A stretch of DNA of 7,322 bases, from NCBI GenBank assembly GCA_009781965.1, contig WQUS01000070.1, forward strand, positions 1 through 7,322, read 5' to 3'. The translations under genes and the position numbers were made by a program. The DNA comes from Bacillota bacterium. Its GTDB lineage: Bacteria; Bacillota; Desulfotomaculia; Desulfotomaculales; Desulfallaceae. Below the pieces are notes generated by a model that saw only the letters and a program-made list of their open reading frames with translations, was not told where the DNA came from and did not search any database. Positions 1 to 5,911 of this stretch are shown here, piece after piece; position 1 is the first letter of the stretch, and every line of letters begins with the position of its first letter.

Positions 1-756
1 CACCAGAACTTCCTGGACCGTTTGGAACAAAGCCGACGATGCGTTAGAAACTTCGCCCATCCGAGCGCCGCCGTTGGACCGAACAACGTTACTGGCGCCC
101 CAGAAAATCGGCGTATTGTCCGTACCCCAGGATTCCAGCTTGCCATCACGCAAAATATTGACGCCTCCGGCGCACTTACGCCGATCCAAGCGCGGGCAGA
201 CCTGCACGAATATTTGCCTTTCCTCCACCACTTTGACGCGGAAAACCATCAAGCCGGTCTGCTGCAGTCTTGAGCCTCGCCGCAGATCCCACCGCATATC
301 AATTTTTTTATTGGTCAGCTGAATATATACGTCGTCTTCGTTAACCACCAGCTGCGGATGATCAAGGTCAATATCCTTGGCAAAGGGGATATCCTCGCCC
401 ACATGTTTGACAGTATCATTTTTATCGACATAATAGATCTGTTTATGCAGGATACCGCTGACCAGTACTTTTTTGACCACCGGATGCCGGCCGCCATGAC
501 GGCGCCAGCCAAACCGATCCCAGCCCTCTTCCTCAATAACGCTGTTCCAGCGGCCGCCGTCTTCATGAATGAATATTGGCCTGGCGGCAAAATCATCCAA
601 ACGGGCGTCGATATGATCTATCTTTTGGGCCAGCTCGGGCAAAGTGACAATATTGTCTACAATGACCTGAACCTCCTCTTCAGCCAGAACCACCGGAACT
701 CTGATCTTAACACACAAGACATTATCCGGCTCGCTGTAAAAATATTGGATTGCCAT
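1..756 (-). CDS. SPOCS (DUF3794) domain protein with a C-terminal jelly-roll-like region, partial at window edge
   Basis: An open frame of 252 codons runs from an ATG at 756 off the left edge with no stop. AGGAGG (765-770) lies 8 bases upstream of the ATG. Residues 15-58 resemble the opening of SPOCS-family proteins (VKIRVPVVLAEEEVQVIVDN). Residues 92-188 hold the SPOCS core, with VSGILHKQIYYVD followed by VKHVGEDIPFAKDIDLD. From about residue 197 the chain changes to a pattern seen in carbohydrate-binding-like jelly-rolls (CBM4_9 or NTTRR-F1 type): a glycine-asparagine opening, DGKLESW, PIFWGASN, a GGAR segment and SALFQTV. SPOCS domains are known from the spore proteins SipL and SpoVID and from many uncharacterised sporulation proteins. 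No signal peptide or membrane segment is visible. It lies 86 bases after sipL on the same strand, so a coat or exosporium role is plausible. The function itself is unknown, and the C-terminus lies outside the window. Confidence 0.85.
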   Translation of the reverse strand, partial: MAIQYFYSEPDNVLCVKIRVPVVLAEEEVQVIVDNIVTLPELAQKIDHIDARLDDFAARPIFIHEDGGRWNSVIEEEGWDRFGWRRHGGRHPVVKKVLVSGILHKQIYYVDKNDTVKHVGEDIPFAKDIDLDHPQLVVNEDDVYIQLTNKKIDMRWDLRRGSRLQQTGLMVFRVKVVEERQIFVQVCPRLDRRKCAGGVNILRDGKLESWGTDNTPIFWGASNVVRSNGGARMGEVSNASSALFQTVQEVLV

Positions 757-779
757 ATCACAAACCTCCTATCCGATTA

Positions 780-820
780 TTAATCCTTACGGCGCTTAAT
801 CCTTATGCTGATTAATCCTA
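780..820. repeat. Three direct copies of TTAATCCT at a 16-base period
   Basis: TTAATCCTTA occurs at 780-789 and 796-805, and TTAATCCTA at 812-820, so the copies start exactly 16 bases apart. On the transcribed minus strand they read as AGGATTAA in the leader between sipL and the SPOCS gene, ending about 10 bases before its AGGAGG. An inverted copy, GGATTAA, lies at 840-846 and overlaps the sipL stop codon. It could pair with any one of the three direct copies, giving alternative weak 7-bp hairpins. The role is unknown. It could be a regulatory leader, an intercistronic processing site, or simple local duplication. Confidence 0.6.
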
Positions 821-842
821 ATAAAGATCAACTTTTGGCGGA

Positions 843-2450
843 TTAACCTTTGGCCCCGCAAGGGATTCTAATGACCTGACCAACGGTCAAGCTGCCGGCC
901 TTAATGCCGGGATTGTGGCGCAATATTTGATTGACCGTGGTGCTGTAACGCTGCGCCAAGTCATACAAGGTGTCACCGGATTTAATGGTGTAATCGATAA
1001 TCTCGCCGGGAGTACATTCCGCCTCATCTGTTACATCGGACACTTCGCCGACACACACTTCAACCTTTGTGGACTGGGTAACCCGGACGCCCACCTTAAT
1101 CACGGCATCCACCCGGACATCGCAATTAACCGGTTCGCCGGTGATGTATTCCACTACCGGCCTGACATCCACATCCATACCTTCCAGGGCTCCGGGAATC
1201 TCCACAAAGCTCCGGAAATCCAGCTGGTGGTGCATAGCGTGTACCGCCCGATCCTTTTTATCGGAAACATACACAAACTTCAAATCTGCCTGACCGCGGA
1301 CAATGACTTTATCTTTGATCACTTTAACGTCGGTCGCCGCAATATTTTCCACCGAAACATTCACAATCTCCAGCGGGCAGGGTTTCTGTTCCGGGGTTTC
1401 AAAGGTCCCCTTAGCCACCACCTGAGTGGAATCCTCGCCAATCAATTCTTCAACGTTAAGTTCAACAGTCTCCATTGACTGGTCGGGACAGTTGACAACC
1501 ACCAGTACTTCCCTGGGTTCGGTCACCATGGCGTCCAGCTTGATTACGCAGTTCGCTTCAAAGTATGGATCGCCCTTGATTTGTACTTCACAATCCTCAA
1601 CCCTGGCTTTAACATTAACATCCATGTCCGGGTCGGCGCCTTCCACATCAACAAAATCAGTAAATTTAATTGTTTGGCGCTGCTCATGCACCGTCTGTCT
1701 CGGCACGGCCCCCACATACAGGATCTGCAAAGACAGTTCGCCGTCCACAATCACCTTGTCGGTCACTAAACGGGTTTCGGTAATGGTGACCGTGGAGTCA
1801 ACATCAAGAATCGTTTCCGGTTCCGGTTTTTCCAGCGGCTCGTCAAATTCAGCGCTGACAATAACCTGAGAGGTTCCCCGCGCCACCACGTCGTTGATGT
1901 GAATGGTTTCATACTTGGCCTGCGTGTCGTTGTCATCCTGCGTGTTATCGTTATCCTGCGTATTATCGTCAGCTTGCGCGTTGTCGTCAGTATCCGAGTC
2001 ATCGTCAGTAATGGTCAGCACTTCCACTTCCTGGGGTTCGGTGACTTTGCCCATTAGCTGCAACACAACGGTGACATCGAAGACCCGGGTATCCTTGCTG
2101 CTGGGAGTAACCTTAAGATCTTCCACCAGCACATCCGTTTGCAGGTCCATGCCGGGAAGAGCTCCAGGCAAATCAACAAATCCGGTAAAGGGAATCTGAC
2201 CATGAAAATGATGCACTGATTGGGGCGGTTCAAAAGCCACGTAAACAACTTGCACCGTGAGCTTTCCTTCCACAACCACCTTATCCGGCAAAAGCTTGGT
2301 ACTTTTTATTTTAGCCGTCTTATCTGTGGAAATAACCTGTTCTACATCCGGCTTGGCATCGGGTATGGTAATGGCGCCGCGCACTACTATTTGCCGGGAG
2401 TCTTCACTGACAATCTGATTTACAGTAATTATTTGATTAGTATAGGCCAC
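843..2450 (-). CDS. sipL: SipL-like spore coat morphogenesis protein: three SPOCS (DUF3794) domains plus C-terminal LysM
   Basis: This 535-residue protein has three tandem SPOCS domains at about 12-145, 180-318 and 325-465. Each carries the same core: DKVVVEGKL, DKVIVDGEL or DKVIVRGQA, then an aromatic-Val strand, a VH pair, a FVD/FVE strand and a GMDV/DMDV turn. A LysM domain follows at about 485-532 (YTIKSGDTLYDLAQRY to GQVIRIP). This is the architecture of clostridial SipL, which binds the coat ATPase SpoIVA through its LysM domain and anchors the basal coat layer around the forespore. SpoVID does the equivalent job in Bacillus. In Clostridioides difficile sipL also lies close to yabG, as it does here. 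The GTG at 2450 is chosen because AAAGGAGG (2458-2465) sits 7 bases upstream; an in-frame ATG at 2468 lies before this ribosome site and would translate through it. An acidic low-complexity insert separates SPOCS 1 and 2. The SipL assignment is strong on architecture and context, but it is not a sequence match I could run. Confidence 0.86.
   Translation of the reverse strand: MAYTNQIITVNQIVSEDSRQIVVRGAITIPDAKPDVEQVISTDKTAKIKSTKLLPDKVVVEGKLTVQVVYVAFEPPQSVHHFHGQIPFTGFVDLPGALPGMDLQTDVLVEDLKVTPSSKDTRVFDVTVVLQLMGKVTEPQEVEVLTITDDDSDTDDNAQADDNTQDNDNTQDDNDTQAKYETIHINDVVARGTSQVIVSAEFDEPLEKPEPETILDVDSTVTITETRLVTDKVIVDGELSLQILYVGAVPRQTVHEQRQTIKFTDFVDVEGADPDMDVNVKARVEDCEVQIKGDPYFEANCVIKLDAMVTEPREVLVVVNCPDQSMETVELNVEELIGEDSTQVVAKGTFETPEQKPCPLEIVNVSVENIAATDVKVIKDKVIVRGQADLKFVYVSDKKDRAVHAMHHQLDFRSFVEIPGALEGMDVDVRPVVEYITGEPVNCDVRVDAVIKVGVRVTQSTKVEVCVGEVSDVTDEAECTPGEIIDYTIKSGDTLYDLAQRYSTTVNQILRHNPGIKAGSLTVGQVIRIPCGAKG
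1921..2010. repeat. Five imperfect 18-bp tandem repeats coding an acidic linker in sipL
   Basis: Five units of 18 bases start at 1921, 1939, 1957, 1975 and 1993, with plus-strand cores such as TGCGTGTTATCGTTATCC. The last unit, at the N-terminal side of the protein, is the most diverged. On the coding strand each unit gives six residues rich in Asp, Asn, Thr and Gln (for example DDNTQ). The repeats form most of the linker between the first and second SPOCS domains, roughly residues 148-178 of the GTG-started protein. Because the unit is a multiple of three, copy-number change would lengthen or shorten the linker without a frameshift. Confidence 0.85.
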
Positions 2451-2457
2451 GCGATTT

Positions 2458-2465
2458 CCTCCTTT
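2458..2465 (-). promoter_or_regulatory. Strong ribosome binding site that fixes the sipL GTG start
   Basis: The minus strand reads AAAGGAGG, then seven bases to GTG at 2450. An upstream in-frame ATG at 2468 would encode this ribosome site as Lys-Gly-Gly, so the longer form is unlikely. The same AAAGGAGGAAAT string precedes the GTG of the serine peptidase gene. Confidence 0.85.
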
Positions 2466-2481
2466 CAACAGATTTCTATAA

Positions 2482-2509
2482 TAATATATGAGGGACTGTC
2501 TAAAAGGTT
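2482..2509 (-). promoter_or_regulatory. Candidate sigma-K/sigma-E-type promoter upstream of sipL
   Basis: In the 98-base gap before sipL the minus strand carries CATATATTA (2482-2490), which fits the sigma-K -10 pattern CATANNNTA and is one base from the sigma-E pattern CATACANT. An AACC element (2506-2509) lies 15 bases upstream and fits the short sigma-K -35 element. No good sigma-E -35 is seen. SipL acts early in the mother cell and its clostridial gene is sigma-E-controlled, so the sigma factor is left open. Initiation here would leave a leader of about 25 bases. This rests on motif matching only. Confidence 0.42.
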
Positions 2510-2548
2510 ACTGTTCAGTGGATATAAAAGGGAATCTGTCACTGTATT

Positions 2549-2941
2549 TTAATCGGGAGAGTACAGCACCGCCCCCATACCTTCCGCCAACGCTAAACAG
2601 GACAAGGTCCCGTCCGGTTCGTTGAAAAAACTGGTCAAAATAAACATGTTTCCCTGCAGTCCCCGCTTGAATCTCTGCAACATCAATTCATCCAGATTAC
2701 TTAGGGTTTCGATCGCCATTCCCGCTCCCCGCACCAGTAGGGTAAACCGGCCGTCTTTTTGTTTAATAAACTGCAGACGGCACCGCTGATGGTCCTTCTT
2801 CGCCTTGGCCAACTGTTCAATTAGCCCCAAACAGCTTCTGGTCACCTTTAAAGCGTCTTCTTTGCAAGGCAACAGAGGTCCGATAGCCGGTATATCATTC
2901 AGGAAGGTTAAGGCCAAATCCTCCGTATGGTATGATTTCAC
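2549..2941 (-). CDS. Uncharacterised 130-residue protein in the yabG-sipL cluster
   Basis: I do not recognise this protein. The GTG at 2941 is preferred because AGGGGG (2951-2956) lies 9 bases upstream. The frame stays open further upstream to 3070, but that part overlaps the end of the serine peptidase gene and encodes hydrophobic residues that look like out-of-frame translation. The product appears to be a soluble alpha/beta protein: a helix at about 26-50, a probable beta hairpin at 53-72 around KDGRFTLLV, a helix at 76-95 (ETLSNLDELMLQRFKR), and C-terminal strands at 98-128. It has four cysteines (26, 37, 54, 115) but no CxxC metal motif, no signal peptide and no membrane segment. It starts 19 bases after the peptidase stop and precedes sipL by 98 bases, so it is probably co-expressed during sporulation. 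Possible roles, such as a protease partner or a coat protein, are guesses. Confidence 0.72.
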   Translation of the reverse strand: MKSYHTEDLALTFLNDIPAIGPLLPCKEDALKVTRSCLGLIEQLAKAKKDHQRCRLQFIKQKDGRFTLLVRGAGMAIETLSNLDELMLQRFKRGLQGNMFILTSFFNEPDGTLSCLALAEGMGAVLYSPD

Positions 2942-2960
2942 ATGCAACAACCCCCTGCGC

Positions 2961-3872
2961 CTAAAACTTAACAGCCAGCAAATTAAGCACATTTTCAATC
3001 CGGTTAAAAATACAATGGTTATCTGAGCCGGCAAATAAAAGACCCACCGCATGATTATTCCTATCCACAACCAGTGAGCCGCTGTCCCCGGCCTTACATT
3101 TCAAGTTAGCCACCACCTGGTCGCTAAACCATGCCGATATCTTAGGAGACAAATCGACTTTGATCGTCACTCCGGTGGCGGACACTTCTCCCGAGCCCAA
3201 ACCGGTGGTCCGGCCGCTTTTGCGCACTTTCATGCCGTTGCGCGCCTTCTCTACTCCGGACACTTTGCCAATATCGATAATATTCTCGCCAATCGCATCG
3301 GGATTCACCGGTTTAGCCACCGCACAATCAACCAGGTTGTGCGGACTTTGTTGGTCAGTATTTTGCTGCAAAGGAACAAACCGTTCCAGCACCGCAATTT
3401 TATCTCCGTCCCTGCCGCCGTCGTTAGAGCCTGGCTGCAAGATCGGATCACCGGCTTTGGCCCGGTTGTCTTTGCCGTTACTTTGATTCGCCAACACATG
3501 GTTATTGGACAGGATCAGTTTAACGCCGGTTTTTTGGTCTTTGACCACCGCGCCAAAGGTTCCGGCGCCGACTTTATAGTGGGCGACACTGCAGCCGGGC
3601 AAGGCGGGACGCATTTTACCGTTTCTTTCCGCCAGTAGCCGCACCGGGCCTATTTCCACCACGTCGGTGTCCAAACCGTCAATTTGCGGCGGTACATTGC
3701 AGCCGCGGGCCAACCCCGGCGACGGGATCTTTTTTTCCACAAATACGACAATGGACGGTTCCCCCGTAGCAACATCGCCAACCCTTTTATAGCCCATGCC
3801 CACCCCGATAACGTTAGGCAAAGCCAAAACCAGCGGCCGTACTTTGTCCAGGGCGCGATAATATCTATCCAC
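2961..3872 (-). CDS. Trypsin-like (S1-fold) serine peptidase in the sporulation cluster
   Basis: This 303-residue protein has a complete chymotrypsin-type triad: His125 in LSNNHVLA, Asp182 in VDCAVAKP and Ser264 in KAGDSGSLVVD. Gly262 and Asp263 precede the serine in the classical GDSGS context. Residues 1-80 form an extra N-terminal domain (LALPNVIGVGMGYKRVG and EPSIVVFVEKKIP), typical of a group of bacterial trypsin-like proteins that often begin with such a module; it could act as a pro-segment. There is no signal peptide, so the enzyme should stay in the cytoplasm where it is made. The start is a GTG at 3872 with AAAGGAGG (3880-3887) 7 bases upstream. It follows the yabG stop by 24 bases and precedes the next gene by 19, so co-transcription with yabG is likely. 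Its substrate is unknown. A role in processing spore proteins is inferred from context; a housekeeping peptidase is the alternative. Confidence 0.88.
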   Translation of the reverse strand: MDRYYRALDKVRPLVLALPNVIGVGMGYKRVGDVATGEPSIVVFVEKKIPSPGLARGCNVPPQIDGLDTDVVEIGPVRLLAERNGKMRPALPGCSVAHYKVGAGTFGAVVKDQKTGVKLILSNNHVLANQSNGKDNRAKAGDPILQPGSNDGGRDGDKIAVLERFVPLQQNTDQQSPHNLVDCAVAKPVNPDAIGENIIDIGKVSGVEKARNGMKVRKSGRTTGLGSGEVSATGVTIKVDLSPKISAWFSDQVVANLKCKAGDSGSLVVDRNNHAVGLLFAGSDNHCIFNRIENVLNLLAVKF

Positions 3873-3896
3873 AGTATTTCCTCCTTTGCATGATGT

Positions 3897-4778
3897 TTAA
3901 TAGGGCGAACGGGGCACGCCAAAGCGGTGTTTGCCCCTGGTCTCGACCCCCCCGATACCGTCAAACCCGGTAATAGTGCCCGAAATTATTTCCCTGAGCG
4001 AAATCGGCTCATAAATTGAGGTATAAGCAATTTTTTCCACCACAAAAACGGGATCAAAAACATGAATTAAAACCCGCTGCGGCGAACTGGCAAAGTTAGC
4101 CCCGGCCTCGAGCAGCGCTTCATAATGGGATTGGCAGGCGCCGGCAAAGATCACCAGATCGTCCCGGCTTTTTTCATACCGTCTTGCCGCCTCGACGGCC
4201 TTAACAAAGTTCCTGGTGTTTTGGTAATTTTTTATGTCAGCAAAATTTTTGGTCCCTTTAATAAAACCGTCATGGCCGGTCAGCACTAATAAATCCGGCT
4301 GGTGCTTAACCAGCAAACCGTATACTTTTTCCGCCTGGTCCTTTTCCGCGATGTTGTATCCTTTGGCTGGTATTTTAAGTTGTTTGTAAGTGGTCATACA
4401 TAAGTCCAGATAATCATTGTCACCGTCAATATGCAGCACCCGGCCGGGCAGATCGAAATCCTCCACCACGTTCCCGGGACCGACATGATCAGCCGCTCCA
4501 CGGGTCGCAAATTTTTGGTGTTCCTCCTGGCGCCGTTTCATTACCCGTCGCAAGGCTTCATGGTTTTTGGTTAATGTCATATGCCAATAATTGGCCACTT
4601 TGGACGGCTCAATAGGCTCCAAATCATCCAACGGTGCCGTTGCACAAAGGCGCATATCCAAACCTTTTAAATAAGCGGTTTTGGCGCCTTCAACCTCTTC
4701 AATGGCGCTGACTTTAAAATAAATATCCTGAGCGTATGACTTGCGGCCAACTATATCTCCGACCTTTATTTCTCCCAC
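3897..4778 (-). CDS. yabG: YabG, sporulation-specific cysteine protease
   Basis: YabG is a mother-cell cysteine protease made late in sporulation. It trims coat and coat-associated proteins such as SpoIVA, and in clostridia also germination protease precursors. This 293-residue protein has the usual family length and layout: an N-terminal SH3-like stretch (VGDIVGRKSYAQDIYFKV), a basic region at 70-92, then a catalytic domain starting at LPGRVLHIDGD (110-120). The conserved residues are visible: His169 in LVLTGHDG and Cys215 in IFAGACQSHYEALL. The C-terminus keeps the family ending GTITGFDGIGGVETRGKHRF in spirit. The start is GTG at 4778, preceded by a purine-rich GGAGGAGGGG ribosome site. An ATG two bases before the GTG is out of frame. 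The gene heads a likely operon with the serine peptidase, the 130-residue protein and sipL. The linked veg gene familiar from Bacillus is not present in this window. Confidence 0.96.
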   Translation of the reverse strand: MGEIKVGDIVGRKSYAQDIYFKVSAIEEVEGAKTAYLKGLDMRLCATAPLDDLEPIEPSKVANYWHMTLTKNHEALRRVMKRRQEEHQKFATRGAADHVGPGNVVEDFDLPGRVLHIDGDNDYLDLCMTTYKQLKIPAKGYNIAEKDQAEKVYGLLVKHQPDLLVLTGHDGFIKGTKNFADIKNYQNTRNFVKAVEAARRYEKSRDDLVIFAGACQSHYEALLEAGANFASSPQRVLIHVFDPVFVVEKIAYTSIYEPISLREIISGTITGFDGIGGVETRGKHRFGVPRSPY

Positions 4779-4806
4779 AGCATCCCCTCCTCCGGCGCAT
4801 TTTTAC

Positions 4807-4834
4807 ATTATTATGAACTTGGAGCTTAAAGGTG
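4807..4834 (-). promoter_or_regulatory. Candidate sigma-K-type promoter of yabG
   Basis: On the minus strand CATAATAAT (4807-4815) resembles the sigma-K -10 element CATANNNTA, with a mismatch in the final two bases. CACC (4831-4834) lies 15 bases upstream and fits the short AC-type -35. yabG is known to be sigma-K-dependent in Bacillus subtilis, which supports the call. The spacer begins TTTAAG, close to the TTTTAG found in the equivalent place before sipL. Transcription would start about 20 bases before the GTG. Confidence 0.5.
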
Positions 4835-5007
4835 TGTGTCCCAGTGGAAATTAATTGGCAGATAGAGACAATGTAACTTTTGCCGGTGCAAAACATATCC
4901 TGGAATAAATTACTCCCACAATTTCTCTATAAAAACAGATATTTCTTGCAATACACAGGGCTGACGATAATCTGGGAGCATCTTTTCTTTCAAGGGTGGT
5001 AATCATC

Positions 5008-5826
5008 ATGTTTGCAGCAGTAATACCAGTTAAAAATGAAGCAGCGCGTCTGGAACAAGTGATCATTAATCTAGCCGCCGCCAATTCTCTGGACCTGATT
5101 ATCCCGGTTTTAAACGGTTGTACCGATAACTCCTTAGCCATATTGGAACAGGTAAACTGTCCTATTTTAGCGCCTCTTTGTTTTCAAGAACCACTGGGCA
5201 TCGACGTCCCCAGGGCGATCGGCGCCCGGGCGGCCCAAAGACTCGACGCCGAAGGGGTAATTTTCGTGGACGGCGATATGACTGGCGTTAACAGCACAGT
5301 GCTTGGTCAATTGGTGCAAGCCGTACGGCAAAAAGGGGTGGATTTAGCGCTCACTGATTGCTATCCGCCTGAATTTGACCGCAATTTAAGTCCACCGGCT
5401 TCATGCCTGCTGGATATCCGCCGCAAATTAAACAATGCCTTGGGGGTTTCGCGCATCATCGGCTCGGCCAGCCCGTCACACGGGCCCCATGCCGTTTCCG
5501 GGCGGATGCTGCGCCTGACTGAAGCCGCCTATTTTGCCATCCCCCCCCTGTTGTTGGTCCATGCGGCGCGTCATGGTCTGAACATCAGAGCGGGAACGGT
5601 GCTGCCCCATGCGCTGCTTGGTTCCCCGGCCCGCAGCAGCACCCATGCCCTGCAGATCGCGGAAACCATCGCCGGCGATTATTTGGCCGCACTGCGCATG
5701 TTCGCGGGAAAGTCGGGAGACAGAACCTTTGCCGGCCATGAATATATCGGCTACCACAACCAGCGGCGGTTTGACCTGCTGGCCGATTTTGCCTCCGGCC
5801 TCATCACCGGCGATTGTTTTGCCTAA
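5008..5826 (+). CDS. Family 2 (GT-A fold) glycosyltransferase
   Basis: This 272-residue protein starts like a GT2 enzyme: FAAVIPVKNEAARLEQVI at 2-19, then a second strand ending in the NGCTDNS turn (36-42) that usually helps bind the nucleotide-sugar. The DxD-type metal and nucleotide site is FVDGDM (Asp88, Asp90). A later region with SPSHGPHAVSGRML (155-168) sits where GT2 enzymes hold the acceptor-side loop. The C-terminal GYHNQRRFD (248-256) is distinctive, but I cannot tie it to a subfamily. There are no membrane segments, so it probably acts in the cytoplasm or at the inner membrane face. Donor and acceptor are unknown. The ATG at 5008 is chosen because AAGGGTGG (4992-4999) lies 8 bases upstream; a GTG at 4996 lies inside that ribosome site. 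It is the only plus-strand gene and is divergent from yabG. A spore or cell-surface glycan role is conjecture. Confidence 0.88.
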   Translation: MFAAVIPVKNEAARLEQVIINLAAANSLDLIIPVLNGCTDNSLAILEQVNCPILAPLCFQEPLGIDVPRAIGARAAQRLDAEGVIFVDGDMTGVNSTVLGQLVQAVRQKGVDLALTDCYPPEFDRNLSPPASCLLDIRRKLNNALGVSRIIGSASPSHGPHAVSGRMLRLTEAAYFAIPPLLLVHAARHGLNIRAGTVLPHALLGSPARSSTHALQIAETIAGDYLAALRMFAGKSGDRTFAGHEYIGYHNQRRFDLLADFASGLITGDCFA

Positions 5827-5830
5827 TCAT

Positions 5831-5889
5831 AGGATTAAAAAAGTAAACCCCGGCGCCATCCGCTCACCGGGGTTTACTTTTTTAATCCT
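5831..5889. terminator. Bidirectional intrinsic terminator between the glycosyltransferase and ykuK genes
   Basis: A perfect 23-bp inverted repeat has arms at 5831-5853 and 5867-5889 and a 13-base loop. Its core GTAAACCCCGG stem is flanked by six A on the left and six T on the right, so either strand would give a GC-rich hairpin followed by a U tract. It lies 4 bases after the glycosyltransferase stop and 22 bases beyond the stop of the converging YkuK gene, so it serves both. The segment TTTTTTAATCC is repeated immediately to the right at 5889-5899. Confidence 0.93.
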
Positions 5890-5911
5890 TTTTTAATCCT
5901 ATTGTATCGGT

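Noticed and set aside
358..783. Plus-strand 141-codon open frame, and smaller ones at 22-273 and 74-322.
   Set aside because: They lie antisense to the SPOCS gene at 756-1, which has a strong ribosome site and recognisable domain motifs. The plus frames have no family features.
780..820. CRISPR-like array from the evenly spaced repeats.
   Set aside because: The repeat unit is 8-10 bases with 6-base gaps, far too short for a CRISPR repeat and spacer, and no cas gene is present.
915..1478. Plus-strand 187-codon open frame opposite sipL.
   Set aside because: It is antisense to a clear SPOCS-LysM coding region. Its His/Asn-rich composition is what a shadow frame of these beta-rich domains gives.
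2942..3070. N-terminal extension of the 130-residue protein that would add a hydrophobic, membrane-like segment.
   Set aside because: It overlaps the end of the serine peptidase gene out of frame. A ribosome site at 2951-2956 supports GTG 2941 instead, so the apparent membrane segment is an artefact.
4816..5007. Sigma-A promoter for the glycosyltransferase, for example TTGCAA followed by GATAAT at 4947-4972.
   Set aside because: The spacing is only 14 bases and no other pair matches both elements, so no vegetative promoter can be supported.
4851..5141. Minus-strand 96-codon open frame between yabG and the glycosyltransferase.
   Set aside because: It overlaps the start of the glycosyltransferase and the yabG promoter region, with no recognisable motif.
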